DNA of 64,000 nt from Carya illinoinensis. Lineage: Eukaryota > Streptophyta > Magnoliopsida > Fagales > Juglandaceae. The stretch is taken from NCBI RefSeq assembly GCF_018687715.1, contig NC_056755.1, positions 25,746,501 through 25,810,500 of the forward strand, written 5' to 3'. Made by a program: the position numbers and the translations under genes. Shown in pieces: positions 63,959 to 64,000 of this stretch. The first letter of the stretch is position 1, and each line of letters opens with the position of its first letter. Below the pieces are notes generated by a model, which saw only the letters and a program-made list of their open reading frames with translations, searched no databases and was not told where the DNA came from.

Positions 63959-64000
63959 AACGCCTGAAACGAACCAGGAGTGTTAATGAGGGATGGATGT
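63959..64000. repeat. HOR unit 45, partial
   Basis: First 42 bp of a further monomer A. The array continues beyond the right edge; the left edge also starts in repeat, so neither border of the array is seen. Confidence 0.95.

Larger units (their letters stand above)
1..64000. repeat. Satellite DNA array, 1432-bp trimeric higher-order repeat
   Basis: The complete window is a head-to-tail array with a 1432-bp period: the motif aacgcctgaaacgaacc recurs at 1, 1433, 2865, 4297 and so on to 63959, always in the same orientation. I count 43 regular trimers, one five-monomer block and a 42-bp partial unit. Neighbouring units typically differ by only a few single bases, and no mobile element or unique sequence interrupts the array. 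Each 1432-bp unit contains three related but clearly diverged monomers of 462, 489 and 481 bp, so the array is a multi-monomer higher-order repeat of the kind known from centromeric and heterochromatic satellites. EcoRI (gaattc), XhoI (ctcgag), XbaI (tctaga) and NcoI (ccatgg) sites each appear to occur once per unit. Location in a centromere is inference; the sequence alone does not prove it. Confidence 0.98.

Noticed and set aside
1..64000. CRISPR array or bacterial repeat system.
   Set aside because: The repeats are contiguous, with no spacers; a unit of 1432 bp and nested monomers is satellite organisation.
1..64000. rDNA or intergenic-spacer repeats, tandem tRNA/5S genes.
   Set aside because: No rRNA or tRNA core sequence, or pol III A/B-box pair, was recognised in the unit.
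1..64000. Transposon-derived unit (terminal inverted repeats, LTRs, transposase remnant).
   Set aside because: No terminal repeats, target-site duplication or coding remnant seen; the unit is fully explained by three homologous monomers.

Overview
The whole 64 kb window is one uninterrupted tandem satellite-DNA array. I find no protein-coding gene, RNA gene, transposon, CRISPR array or unique sequence. The array itself is the content. Head-to-tail organisation, hierarchical repeats and the absence of dense genes point to a eukaryotic nuclear genome, from a (peri)centromeric, subtelomeric or other heterochromatic block assembled with long reads. I cannot name the species. CpG dinucleotides are fairly frequent, which argues mildly against a strongly CpG-depleted mammalian satellite, but plant, insect or other origins all remain open.

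Architecture: the basic unit is a 1432-bp higher-order repeat (HOR) made of three diverged, homologous monomers: A (462 bp), B (489 bp) and C (481 bp). In the phase used here (unit start = the aacgcctg motif at base 1) there are 43 complete A-B-C trimers, one irregular five-monomer block (10024-12408), and 42 bp of a further unit at the right edge. The irregular block contains a C/A chimeric monomer formed by loss of one monomer length (482 bp).

Region by region: 1-16.7 kb is an older-looking subfamily (markers ctaattc and tctacga in monomer A). Bases 7.9-10.6 kb hold an unusual cluster of single-base indels, next to the chimera at 11.03 kb. Bases 15.9-19.8 kb are a stepwise transition to a second subfamily (ctgattc, tctatga, then aagaaaatt). 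Bases 19.8-33.9 kb are mostly the second subfamily carrying ccagtcc in monomer B. Bases 33.9-53.5 kb carry ccaatcc and show a third level of organisation: a block of four HOR units (5728 bp) is tandemly duplicated (about 41.8-47.5 kb and 47.5-53.3 kb) with no difference that I could see. Bases 53.5-64 kb alternate two haplotype classes in a pattern suggesting a five-unit superblock.

The only long open frames are copies of one 109-codon minus-strand frame in monomer C, repeated because the array is homogenised. I do not regard it as a gene. The picture is of a satellite kept uniform by unequal exchange and gene conversion, with nested amplification steps (monomer, trimer, 4-5-unit block) readable from shared single-base variants. 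All comparisons were made by eye, so variant lists may be incomplete.
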